From JBFXAM01 sp050184295 (GTDB taxonomy: Bacteria > Planctomycetota > Phycisphaerae > UBA1845 > Fen-1342), in NCBI GenBank assembly GCA_050184295.1, contig JBFXAM010000157.1, positions 1-8,871 of the forward strand: a stretch of 8,871 bases of DNA. The letters are read 5' to 3'. A program made the translations under genes and the position numbers. Each line of letters starts with the position of its first letter. Within the stretch, counting starts at the first letter, position 1. Positions 1-6,119 of the stretch are shown one piece after another. The notes beneath the pieces are model-generated. The model ran no database searches. It was not told the DNA's origin and saw only the letters and a list, made by a program, of their open reading frames with translations.

Positions 1-2
1 AA

Positions 3-104
3 CCCGGCGCGCCGCGCGCCCGCGACTGGTCGCGACGCGTCGTCGCCCGCAGCGATCGCATCTTCCGACGCGTCGCGCGCCGTGCCGCCGCGTCCCGCGC
101 CTGA
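3..104 (+). CDS. Possible 3' end of an unidentified upstream gene (partial)
   Basis: The third frame is open from the window edge to a TGA at 102-104 and would give about 33 residues ending in RVARRAAASRA. Most of its codons end in G or C, more consistently than in the other two frames, as expected for real coding sequence in this GC-rich DNA. It stops 44 bp before the glycosyltransferase start, which would fit an operon of surface-sugar genes. The fragment is arginine-rich and too short to assign to a family. All three forward frames are open over most of this stretch, so the reading is tentative. Confidence 0.4.
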   Translation, partial: PGAPRARDWSRRVVARSDRIFRRVARRAAASRA

Positions 105-148
105 GTGCGGCGGCGCCGAATCGACCGAAGTGCGCCACGGGAGCGCGA

Positions 149-1345
149 ATGCGCGTCGCGATCGTGCAGGAGCATCTCGACCCGGCCCGCGGCGGCGCCG
201 AGCGATCGGTGCTGGAGATGGCCGACCAGCTCGCCCAACTCGGGCTGGATGTCGCGCTCGTGTGCGCATCGACCCCCGCGAATCACGCCGGCGATCCGCT
301 GATGGCACGCGTGCGCTTGCACGTCGTCGACGCGCGCGGCGTCACCCGGCGGGCGCGCACGCGCCGCTTCATCGATCACGCCGACGCGCTCTGCCGCGCC
401 GAACGCTTCGACGTCGTGCACGCCATCACGCCTTGCCGCTCCGCGACGGTCTACCAGCCGCGCGGCGGAACATATCACGACACGATCGAAAGCGGCCTGC
501 AACGCACGGCCAACCCGCTCTGGCGCGCGGTCCGCCGGTTGGCGCGCCGCCTCAACGGCCGGCAGCGCGACTTGCTGGCGCTCGAACGGGCGCTGCTCAC
601 GCGCGCGTCGCCGCCGTGGGTCGCCGCCGTGTCGGAGCGTGTGGCGCGCGACGTGCGTGCCGAGTATGGGACGCCGGCGGAGCGCGTCTGCGTCGTCTTC
701 AACGGCGTGAATTACGCGCCGCTGGAACCGGCGGACGAGCGCGCGGCACGGGCGCGCTTGCGGAGCGCGTGGTGCGTGGGCGACGACGCGCGAGTCGTGC
801 TGTTCGTCGCACACAACTATCGTTTGAAGGGGCTCGCGGAGTTGCTGCGCGCGCTGGCCACGCGCCCGACGGAGCGCGCCGCGCGCTCCCGGCGCGTGCT
901 GGTGGTCGCCGGCCGCGGCTGCGCCGCGCCGTTTCAGCGGCTGGCCGCGCGGCTGGGAGTGGCGCGCGAGGTTCACTTCGTCGGATCGACAGAAAACGTG
1001 CGTGCGCACTACGCCGCCGCGGACGTGCTCGCCCACCCGACGTGGTACGACCCTTGCAGCCGCGTGGTGCTCGAGGCGCTTTGCGCAGGCCTGCCGGTGG
1101 TGACGACCGCCTGCAACGGCGCATCCGAAGCGATCGAACCGGGGCGCCATGGGTACGTCGTGGATTCGCCCCAGAACGTCGGGGCGTTGCGCGACGCGAT
1201 CGAAGCGGCGCTGGCGCCCGCCGTCCGGGCGAGTTGCGTCGCGGACCTGGCGCCGCTGCGCGCGCGACTGAGCATGGCGCGGCACGCGCGGGAGCTGGCG
1301 GCGTTGATGAAGCGCGTCGCGGCGGGCACGGCCCGGAACGGCTGA
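149..1345 (+). CDS. Family 4 (GT-B) glycosyltransferase, WaaG/RfaG-like
   Basis: This 398-residue protein probably transfers a sugar from a nucleotide-sugar donor onto lipopolysaccharide core or another surface glycan at the cytoplasmic face of the inner membrane. The N-terminal half opens with a Rossmann strand (MRVAIVQEHL) and a GGAERS acceptor-side loop at residues 15-20. The C-terminal half has RLKG near 225-228, the VVAGRG strand near 252-257 and the nucleotide-sugar motif near 299-309 (WYDPCSRVVLE). The usual EX7E of the family is DX7E here (D301, E309). The central stretch (LERALLTRAS, then VSERV and VVFNGVN) resembles E. coli WaaG. The ATG at 149 follows GGGAG at 139-143 with a 5-nt spacer and begins exactly at the conserved first strand. 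A second stop, TAA, follows the TGA directly. Donor and acceptor cannot be read from the sequence. Confidence 0.9.
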   Translation: MRVAIVQEHLDPARGGAERSVLEMADQLAQLGLDVALVCASTPANHAGDPLMARVRLHVVDARGVTRRARTRRFIDHADALCRAERFDVVHAITPCRSATVYQPRGGTYHDTIESGLQRTANPLWRAVRRLARRLNGRQRDLLALERALLTRASPPWVAAVSERVARDVRAEYGTPAERVCVVFNGVNYAPLEPADERAARARLRSAWCVGDDARVVLFVAHNYRLKGLAELLRALATRPTERAARSRRVLVVAGRGCAAPFQRLAARLGVAREVHFVGSTENVRAHYAAADVLAHPTWYDPCSRVVLEALCAGLPVVTTACNGASEAIEPGRHGYVVDSPQNVGALRDAIEAALAPAVRASCVADLAPLRARLSMARHARELAALMKRVAAGTARNG

Positions 1346-1391
1346 TAACTCGAACGGACGCGAATCCAAGCCAGTCTTAACACCGTCGGGC

Positions 1392-1397
1392 TATACT
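1392..1397 (+). promoter_or_regulatory. -10-like box TATACT upstream of the dockerin-like protein gene
   Basis: TATACT stands out in very GC-rich DNA between the glycosyltransferase stop and the next gene. No convincing -35 lies 16-18 nt upstream; TTAACA at 1377-1382 is too close (9 nt). If used, transcription would begin near 1403 and give a leader of about 155 nt before the ATG at 1559. Promoter assignment is inference. Confidence 0.35.
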
Positions 1398-1449
1398 GGG
1401 CCGGTCGTGAGGGGCTGGGGCAATCCAATCGGATGACGATGACCGGCCC
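1398..1449 (+). repeat. Inverted repeat in the putative leader (GGGCCGGTC / GACCGGCCC)
   Basis: The arms at 1398-1406 and 1441-1449 are perfect 9-bp reverse complements. A G-U and a U-A pair extend them inward, leaving a loop of about 30 nt. The loop holds a small ATCC/GGAT hairpin and a GGGGC run that could compete for the right arm (GCCCC). The left arm begins immediately after the -10-like box, so the structure would span the start of any transcript. It could be an operator, a leader structure or a terminator for the upstream gene. It has no T-tract. Confidence 0.4.
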
Positions 1450-1543
1450 CGCATGACGTGCGCGTTTGGACGTACACGACACGTGACATCGGAGTTGTTT
1501 GAGCGACGCCGGCACCGTCGCGGCGCGCCGTTTGTTTTCTCCT

Positions 1544-1549
1544 AGGAGG
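1544..1549 (+). promoter_or_regulatory. Strong ribosome binding site AGGAGG
   Basis: AGGAGG lies 9 nt before the ATG at 1559. It decides that start over an in-frame TTG at 1499, which would add 20 charged residues in front of an otherwise normal signal peptide. Confidence 0.9.
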
Positions 1550-1558
1550 CAAGGAACC

Positions 1559-3130
1559 ATGCGATCCAACCTGATCTTCTCGCGCGGCACGCTCCGCGGC
1601 GGCGCGGCGATTTTGTCCGCCGGTCTCGTCGGGGCGTTCGCCGCTTCCGTCGACGCCGGTCCGCATCCGCGGGTGATCTTTTCGAACATCGCGACCTCGC
1701 CGACATCGCTCATCCCGGACGGGGAGGGGCTGCGGTTCAATCCCGGCACGGCCACGCAGTTTGACCGTCCGTTCGTGAGCCCTGACGGCAGCCAGTGGAT
1801 CTTCGCGGCGATCGCGGACGCGCTTCCGGCCGACCTCGACATCATCGTCGTGGGCGGCGGCACGACGTCCGCCGGAGCGCAGACCGTGCTACGCGAGGCC
1901 GACGCCACGTTTTTCGACGGCGCAATCGTCTACTCGTCGTTCGGCACGTCGCTGGGCATCAACAACAACGGGCATTATGTGTTCACGGCCGACACCAGCG
2001 CCGCAACCACCGTCGACGCGATCGCCGCCAAGTGGGACGGCACGATGTTCGAGTTGATGGCGCGCGAAGGCACGCAAGCCCCCGGGCAGGGCGCCGGCGT
2101 CGGTTACGGCTCGACGATCGACTCGGTGCACATTCTGAATAACGGGATGGTCTATCTCCGCACTGCGGCGCTCACGGGCGCGACGACGCAGCAGGTGATC
2201 TACGAGTTGACCGACATCGCCACCGGCGCGGTCCTCGCCCAGACCGACGTAACCGTCCCGACGGGGCAGCTTGTCGCGCCGGACCAGTCCATCGACGTCC
2301 TGAATACCAACCGCTTCCGCATCGATCCCCAGGGCAACACGATCTACGTCTGCGACCTCAACGGTCCCACGACCAGCGACCTGGTCGCGGTCGTGAACAA
2401 CGCCGTCATCGCGCAGGAGGGGCAGGTCCTTCCCGGCGGACTTCTCGCTCCCGCGACCGTCACGCTCTTCACCGGCGACGCCGGCGCCCAGCAGGTCGGG
2501 CACAACGGCGACTACCTCATTCGCGGCAGCGTCAGCGACACGCGCGACTACGTACTCGGAAACAACGGGCTCGCCGCCGTCACCGACGACCCCATCTATC
2601 CCGGCGCGTCCCTGCTGTACGACGACACGGCCTTCGCCAACACGTACTTCATCAACACGCTGAACGCGTACAACGAGCCGGTCATCGGCGGACTGACGAA
2701 CTCCGGCGACGTGAACTCCGATGCGCTGCTGGTCTACAACAACGAATCCGTGCTCGTCCGCGAGCACGACCCGATCGACCTCGACGGCGACGGCGTCGCG
2801 GCCGACAACGCCCGCGTCTCGGTTTTCAACAACGACGACTCGTTCATGACCCGTTCGCACTACTACTTCTTCGCCGACCTGCGCGACGACGCCCTCGTCA
2901 GCATCGGGCAGGCGTTCCTCGTCATCCCGCTGCCGCGCAAAGGCGACATGAACTGCGACGGCGTCGTCAACAACTTCGACATCGATCCGTTCGTGCAGGC
3001 CCTCACGGACCCTGCGGGCTATGAAGCCGCCAATCCCGACTGCCGCATCGACAACGCGGACGTCGACGGCGACGGCATGGTCAACAACTTCGACATCGAC
3101 CCGTTCGTCGCGCTGCTGACGGGACCGTAA
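1559..3130 (+). CDS. Secreted protein with propeller-like repeats and two C-terminal dockerin-like repeats
   Basis: The 523-residue exported protein starts with an Arg-containing n-region, a hydrophobic core (residues 13-30) and a likely signal peptidase I site after VDA (33). Residues 75-455 contain recurring short strand units such as DGSQWIFAAI, NNGHYVFTAD, NNGMVYLRTA, QGNTIYVCDL and HNGDYLIRGS, which suggest a beta-propeller-like or repeated beta-sheet fold. A DLDGDG calcium-type loop sits near 407-412. Residues 461-483 and 500-522 are two dockerin/EF-hand-like repeats, each ending NNFDIDPFV, with C466 and C495 available for a disulfide. Such C-termini are frequent in planctomycete exported proteins, but no cohesin partner is known to me there, so their role is open. 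There is no transmembrane anchor after the repeats. No catalytic motif is recognisable, so an adhesive or structural surface role is inference only. The gene has its own leader and is followed by a strong hairpin. Confidence 0.9.
   Translation: MRSNLIFSRGTLRGGAAILSAGLVGAFAASVDAGPHPRVIFSNIATSPTSLIPDGEGLRFNPGTATQFDRPFVSPDGSQWIFAAIADALPADLDIIVVGGGTTSAGAQTVLREADATFFDGAIVYSSFGTSLGINNNGHYVFTADTSAATTVDAIAAKWDGTMFELMAREGTQAPGQGAGVGYGSTIDSVHILNNGMVYLRTAALTGATTQQVIYELTDIATGAVLAQTDVTVPTGQLVAPDQSIDVLNTNRFRIDPQGNTIYVCDLNGPTTSDLVAVVNNAVIAQEGQVLPGGLLAPATVTLFTGDAGAQQVGHNGDYLIRGSVSDTRDYVLGNNGLAAVTDDPIYPGASLLYDDTAFANTYFINTLNAYNEPVIGGLTNSGDVNSDALLVYNNESVLVREHDPIDLDGDGVAADNARVSVFNNDDSFMTRSHYYFFADLRDDALVSIGQAFLVIPLPRKGDMNCDGVVNNFDIDPFVQALTDPAGYEAANPDCRIDNADVDGDGMVNNFDIDPFVALLTGP
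2966..3099 (+). repeat. Direct DNA repeat encoding the dockerin-like motif
   Basis: A 20-nt sequence coding for VNNFDID is identical at 2966-2985 and 3080-3099, with an offset of 114 nt (38 codons). The surrounding codons have diverged. This points to an internal duplication with constraint on the core of the repeat. Confidence 0.8.
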
Positions 3131-3167
3131 CCCGTCGGCCGCGAAGTCTGCGAACGTCAGAACCCGA

Positions 3168-3204
3168 CGACGACGCGCGCCGGAGCCCCGGTCGCGCGTC
3201 GTCG
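3168..3204 (+). terminator. Strong GC hairpin after the dockerin-like gene, probable terminator
   Basis: CGACGACGCGCG (3168-3179) pairs perfectly with CGCGCGTCGTCG (3193-3204). Inside it CCGG pairs with CCGG around the loop AGCC, with one bulged T at 3192, giving a 16-bp stem. It lies 37 nt past the TAA. There is no run of T after it, so intrinsic termination is likely but not assured. It could also protect the 3' end of the mRNA. Confidence 0.55.
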
Positions 3205-3260
3205 CGCGTTCTCGCGGCGGTTTGTGGGGCGCGGTTCGCCACCACCGGCCGGCCCGACAG

Positions 3261-3266
3261 TACAAT
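3261..3266 (+). promoter_or_regulatory. -10-like box TACAAT upstream of the small exported protein gene
   Basis: TACAAT occurs in otherwise GC-only sequence, 50 nt before the ATG at 3317. The nearest -35-like sequence, TTCGCC at 3235-3240, is 20 nt away and weak. Downstream, GGGCGCG (3275-3281) can pair with CGCGCCC (3294-3300) just before the ribosome binding site GGGAG at 3305-3309, so a leader hairpin could affect translation. All regulatory meaning here is inference. Confidence 0.35.
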
Positions 3267-3316
3267 CCGGGTGCGGGCGCGCGATCGGCCGGTCGCGCCC
3301 CGCCGGGAGCAGGACG

Positions 3317-3784
3317 ATGACCCGCTGGACGGTCGGCACGCTGCTGGCACTCGCCGTCGCGACCGCGAGCGCGCAGACCGACGGCGCCGACGGATCCAGC
3401 GGCACCGGCGCGCCGGACAACGGCCTTCAGCCGATCGACGCCTGCGGGACGCTGGCGCGCGTCGGCAATTGCGTGGTGTTTCAGGGCGGCGGCGGCACCT
3501 TCGCGCTCGCGGAGTTCGAGGACTTCACGGTCGGCGATGCGGTCCGCGTAACCGGCACGATCGACCCCGCATGCGTCACCATCTGCACCGACGTCGACGG
3601 CTGCATCCGCGGCGCGACCCTCTATGACCCGGCGCTCGTCCCCTGCGGCCAGCCGATTCCGAGCTTTCCCGAAGACGTGATCAGCGACACGTGCTCGTCC
3701 ATCAGCGGCGCGCTCACCGCCATCACCGCGCTCGGACTCTGGTTCACCCGCCCGCGCCGCGCTGCGAAGCGCGCCGCCTCATAG
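3317..3784 (+). CDS. Small cysteine-rich exported protein with C-terminal membrane anchor (uncharacterised)
   Basis: The ATG at 3317 is chosen over an in-frame upstream GTG at 3224 because it follows GGGAG (3305-3309, 7-nt spacer) and begins a clean signal peptide ending ATASA|Q near residue 19. The 155-residue product has a low-complexity Gly/Ser/Asp stretch (20-36). A compact domain at 41-112 follows, with Cys at 43, 52, 86, 90, 96 and 110 and a GDAVRVTGTIDPAC segment that looks like an OB-fold-type beta barrel. It ends with a hydrophobic segment (128-143) and a basic tail (RPRRAAKR). The tail resembles C-terminal sorting signals such as PEP-CTERM, but no PEP or LPXTG motif is visible. I do not recognise a named function. 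Similar small secreted domains occur in planctomycetes as far as I recall. The gene converges on coaX, and the two stop regions overlap by 6 bp. Confidence 0.8.
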   Translation: MTRWTVGTLLALAVATASAQTDGADGSSGTGAPDNGLQPIDACGTLARVGNCVVFQGGGGTFALAEFEDFTVGDAVRVTGTIDPACVTICTDVDGCIRGATLYDPALVPCGQPIPSFPEDVISDTCSSISGALTAITALGLWFTRPRRAAKRAAS

Positions 3785-4597
3785 CCCTGCGGGGCCCGTG
3801 CCCGATGCGCCCTCCTCCCGCCGCTCGGTTGCCCGGCGGTAGGTCAACGCGATCCCCATCAGGCACAGGTCGGGCGCGACGCCATCCACGTAGTCGGCCA
3901 GTTCGCGCACCAGGTCGGCGTTGCCGCCGGTGATGACCAGCGGCGGCCATTCGCGCAGCTCGGTGGCGAAGCGCTCCACGATCTCGCGCAGCGCGCCGAC
4001 GGCGCCATAGACCACGCCGTTGCACATCGCGTCGCGCGTATTGCGACCAAACACGCCGTGCGGCGCCGCGAGCGCGTGCGCCGGCAGTTGCGCGGCACCG
4101 GCGTGCAGCGCGTCGAGGCTCATCTGCATACCGGGCAGAATGGCGCCGCCGAGAAACACACCGCGCGCCGACACACAGTCGATCGTGATCGCCGTCCCGA
4201 ACGACGCGACCGCGCACGCCCCGCGGATGCGGTCGTAGGCCGCGGCCGCCGCGCACACCCGGTCGACGCCGACCTGCTCCGCGTTGTCCAGATCGAGCGG
4301 CATGGGCAGCGGCAGATCGTCGCGAACGTGCATGGCCACGACCCCGAGCAAGGCCCGCACCATCTCGCTCAGCGTGCGGGCGCGCTCGGGCCAGACACTG
4401 CCGATGACGACGACGCGGCGCCGGGCGTTCGCGGCGGCGGTCCAGGCGGATTCCAGCGCCGCGCGCAATGCGTCGTCGTCGCGCGCGTCGACGCGCTGCA
4501 CCGCGCGCAGCCCGTCCGCGTCGCTGAGCGCCAGTCCGACGCGCGTATTGCCAACGTCGATCGCAAGAATCGCGTCCGCCACCGGAGTCCGGGTCAT
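3779..4597 (-). CDS. coaX: Type III pantothenate kinase (CoaX), variant in one conserved aspartate
   Basis: CoaX phosphorylates pantothenate with ATP in the first committed step of cytosolic coenzyme A synthesis. The 272-residue protein has the ASKHA-fold phosphate motif IDVGNT (13-18), the GVDR motif (110-113), the SFGTAITID strand-turn (132-140), GGAILPG (150-156) and the C-terminal VITGGNADLV (221-230). The length is normal for the family. One residue is odd: CoaX enzymes normally have Asp in the VVDxGTA motif (T. maritima D125, 20 residues after the GxDR Asp), but here that position is Ser132, codon TCG. The other two family aspartates, D14 and D112, are present. The start ATG overlaps the obg stop as ATGA, which implies translational coupling. 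The C-terminus has a short Glu/Arg/Gly tail and converges on the exported gene. Confidence 0.92.
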   Translation of the reverse strand: MTRTPVADAILAIDVGNTRVGLALSDADGLRAVQRVDARDDDALRAALESAWTAAANARRRVVVIGSVWPERARTLSEMVRALLGVVAMHVRDDLPLPMPLDLDNAEQVGVDRVCAAAAAYDRIRGACAVASFGTAITIDCVSARGVFLGGAILPGMQMSLDALHAGAAQLPAHALAAPHGVFGRNTRDAMCNGVVYGAVGALREIVERFATELREWPPLVITGGNADLVRELADYVDGVAPDLCLMGIALTYRRATERREEGASGTGPAGL

Positions 4598-5913
4598 TCG
4601 AGCGGCCCTTCTCGCGGGCGGCGTGGCGTTCCGTCGCCACGTCCGTCGTCGTCCGTTGTGCCGCCGGCCGCTTCGTCGTCCAGCGTGCCGTCGCGCGTCT
4701 CGTGCTCGTCGTCCACGCCGAAGGCGTCGTCGTCCTCGTCGGCGTTTTCCGGGAACGCGGCGGGCGCGCCGGACGGACCGAGGGGCGCGCTGTCGTCCCA
4801 GTCGTCGGCAACCGCGCCGATCTCAACCGGCGCGGCCGGCGCATCAAGGTCGATCTCCTCCGACGGCGTTGCGGCGGGCGGCGGTTCGGCGGCGCGCACG
4901 TCTTCGACCACCGTCCACATTCGCTCCGCGAGTTCGCGCAAGGCTTGTCCACTCACGCCGGAGATGCCGAGCACGGGCGCGCCGATCGCCGCGCCGAGCG
5001 CCGGAAGCGCGTCGGCGGCGCCGGTCAGGTCGAGCTTGTTTCCGACAATGATTTCGCGCCGCGCCGCGAGCGTCGGGCTGTATTTCGCGAGCTCGCCGCG
5101 GATGGTGCGATACGCTTCCAGCGGCGACGGGCTGCCCTCCGGCGGGCACAAGTCGATGAGATGGACGATGACGCGCGTGCGTTCGATGTGGCGCAGAAAG
5201 ACGTCGCCAAGCCCCGCGCCCTCATGCGCGCCCTCGATCAGCCCGGGCAAATCCGCGAGCGTAAGTCGGCGGAACCCCGGCAACTCCAGGATGCCGAGGT
5301 GCGGCTCGCGCGTCGTGAATGGATACGGGGCGATCTTGGGACGGGCGCGCGTCAGGCGCGAGAGCAGCGTGCTCTTGCCGGCGTTCGGCAGGCCGACCAA
5401 GCCGACATCGGCGATGAGCTTCAGCTCCAGGCGCAACCGCCGCTCTCCGCCGGGTCGGCCCGGCTGGGCTTCGCGCGGGGCCTGATTGGTGGAAGTTGCA
5501 AAGCGAGCGTTGCCGAATCCGCCGCGCCCGCCGGCGCCGACGCGCACACGCTGCTGATGTCCCACGAGGTCCTTCAGCAGCAGGCCGCTGTCGGCGTCGT
5601 ACACCAGCGTGCCCGCCGGCACCGGCACGATCAAGTCCTGTCCGGTCTTGCCGGAGCAGTTGGCGCCCATCCCCGGACGCCCGTTCTCGGCGTGCCAGTG
5701 GTGGCGCCCGGCGAGGTCGAGGAGCGTGTTGAGACTCGCGTCGGCCTGAAGATACACCGAGCCGCCGTGGCCCCCATCGCCGCCGTCCGGACCGCCTTTC
5801 GGCACGAACTTCTCGCGCCGAAAGCTCACGCAGCCGTCCCCGCCGCGACCGCCGCGCACGTGGATGACGACTTCGTCGACGAACAGGCGGAGTGTGCCGG
5901 CGTCACGCGTCAT
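4594..5913 (-). CDS. obg: Obg/CgtA family GTPase with long acidic C-terminal tail
   Basis: Obg is an essential GTPase that binds the large ribosomal subunit and links its assembly to nutrient stress. The 439-residue protein begins with the glycine-rich Obg fold (residues 10-167, including GGRGGDGCVSFRREKFVPKGGPDGGDGG). The GTPase domain shows G1 GLPNAGKS (174-181), G2 PFTT (198-201), G3 DLPG (221-224) with the Obg-type GLIEGAHEGAGLG, G4 NKLD (292-295) and a G5-like ISGVSG (317-322; SA is usual, SG here). Residues from about 340 form a disordered Asp/Glu-rich tail instead of the OCT domain of some Firmicutes; E. coli ObgE also has an acidic tail. The ATG at 5913 gives a near-standard N-terminus. 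No clear Shine-Dalgarno precedes it, and upstream in-frame extensions are Arg-rich and unlike Obg. It heads a two-gene operon with coaX. Confidence 0.96.
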   Translation of the reverse strand: MTRDAGTLRLFVDEVVIHVRGGRGGDGCVSFRREKFVPKGGPDGGDGGHGGSVYLQADASLNTLLDLAGRHHWHAENGRPGMGANCSGKTGQDLIVPVPAGTLVYDADSGLLLKDLVGHQQRVRVGAGGRGGFGNARFATSTNQAPREAQPGRPGGERRLRLELKLIADVGLVGLPNAGKSTLLSRLTRARPKIAPYPFTTREPHLGILELPGFRRLTLADLPGLIEGAHEGAGLGDVFLRHIERTRVIVHLIDLCPPEGSPSPLEAYRTIRGELAKYSPTLAARREIIVGNKLDLTGAADALPALGAAIGAPVLGISGVSGQALRELAERMWTVVEDVRAAEPPPAATPSEEIDLDAPAAPVEIGAVADDWDDSAPLGPSGAPAAFPENADEDDDAFGVDDEHETRDGTLDDEAAGGTTDDDGRGDGTPRRPREGPLE

Positions 5914-5959
5914 GAAGCGTGGACTGCAACGCGTGCGGCGCGCGGTGTCAAGCGCCGCA

Positions 5960-6016
5960 GCCGCGGGGCCGGTGAGCGGCGAACGACGTCTGCATTGTCG
6001 GCGAACGCCCCGCGGC
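5960..6016. repeat. Inverted repeat in the obg / exported-protein divergent region
   Basis: GCCGCGGGGC (5960-5969) is the exact reverse complement of GCCCCGCGGC (6007-6016), separated by 37 nt. It lies in the 206-bp divergent region, next to the only A+T-richer patch (CATACAGTTAC, 6016-6026), which could hold -10 elements for either direction. It may be a leader hairpin for obg or a shared operator. In DNA this GC-rich, a chance repeat is possible. Confidence 0.3.
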
Positions 6017-6106
6017 ATACAGTTACGGTGTCCCGGTGGGCGGCCGCTGCGCCCGGCACGAGTCTCGCGACGCACGGCCGCGCCGGACCCAACCTGGTCC
6101 CCGAGA

Positions 6107-6112
6107 AGAGGA
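6107..6112 (+). promoter_or_regulatory. Ribosome binding site AGAGGA
   Basis: AGAGGA precedes the ATG at 6120 by 7 nt. It decides this start over in-frame upstream GTG codons, which would put 28 residues ahead of the signal peptide. Confidence 0.75.
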
Positions 6113-6119
6113 TTCGCTC

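Noticed and set aside
82..1380. 432-codon plus-strand open frame overlapping the glycosyltransferase gene
   Set aside because: It is Arg/Ala/Gly-rich shadow coding with no domain. The 149-1345 frame has a full set of GT4 motifs and a ribosome binding site.
1499..1558. Upstream TTG start for the dockerin-like protein
   Set aside because: AGGAGG at 1544-1549 serves the ATG at 1559, which begins the signal peptide.
1889..3265. 458-codon minus-strand open frame opposite the dockerin-like gene
   Set aside because: It is low-complexity Val/Asp/Arg repeats that mirror the sense codons, typical of an antisense shadow in GC-rich DNA.
3224..3316. Upstream GTG start for the small exported protein
   Set aside because: It would bury the signal peptide 31 residues in and cross the putative promoter; the ATG at 3317 has its own ribosome binding site.
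4058..5485. 475-codon plus-strand open frame across coaX and obg
   Set aside because: It is Ser/Arg/Ala-rich shadow antisense to two well-supported genes.
5914..6075. 54-residue N-terminal extension of Obg
   Set aside because: It is Arg-rich and unlike any Obg N-terminus, and the ATG at 5913 places the conserved fold at the normal distance.
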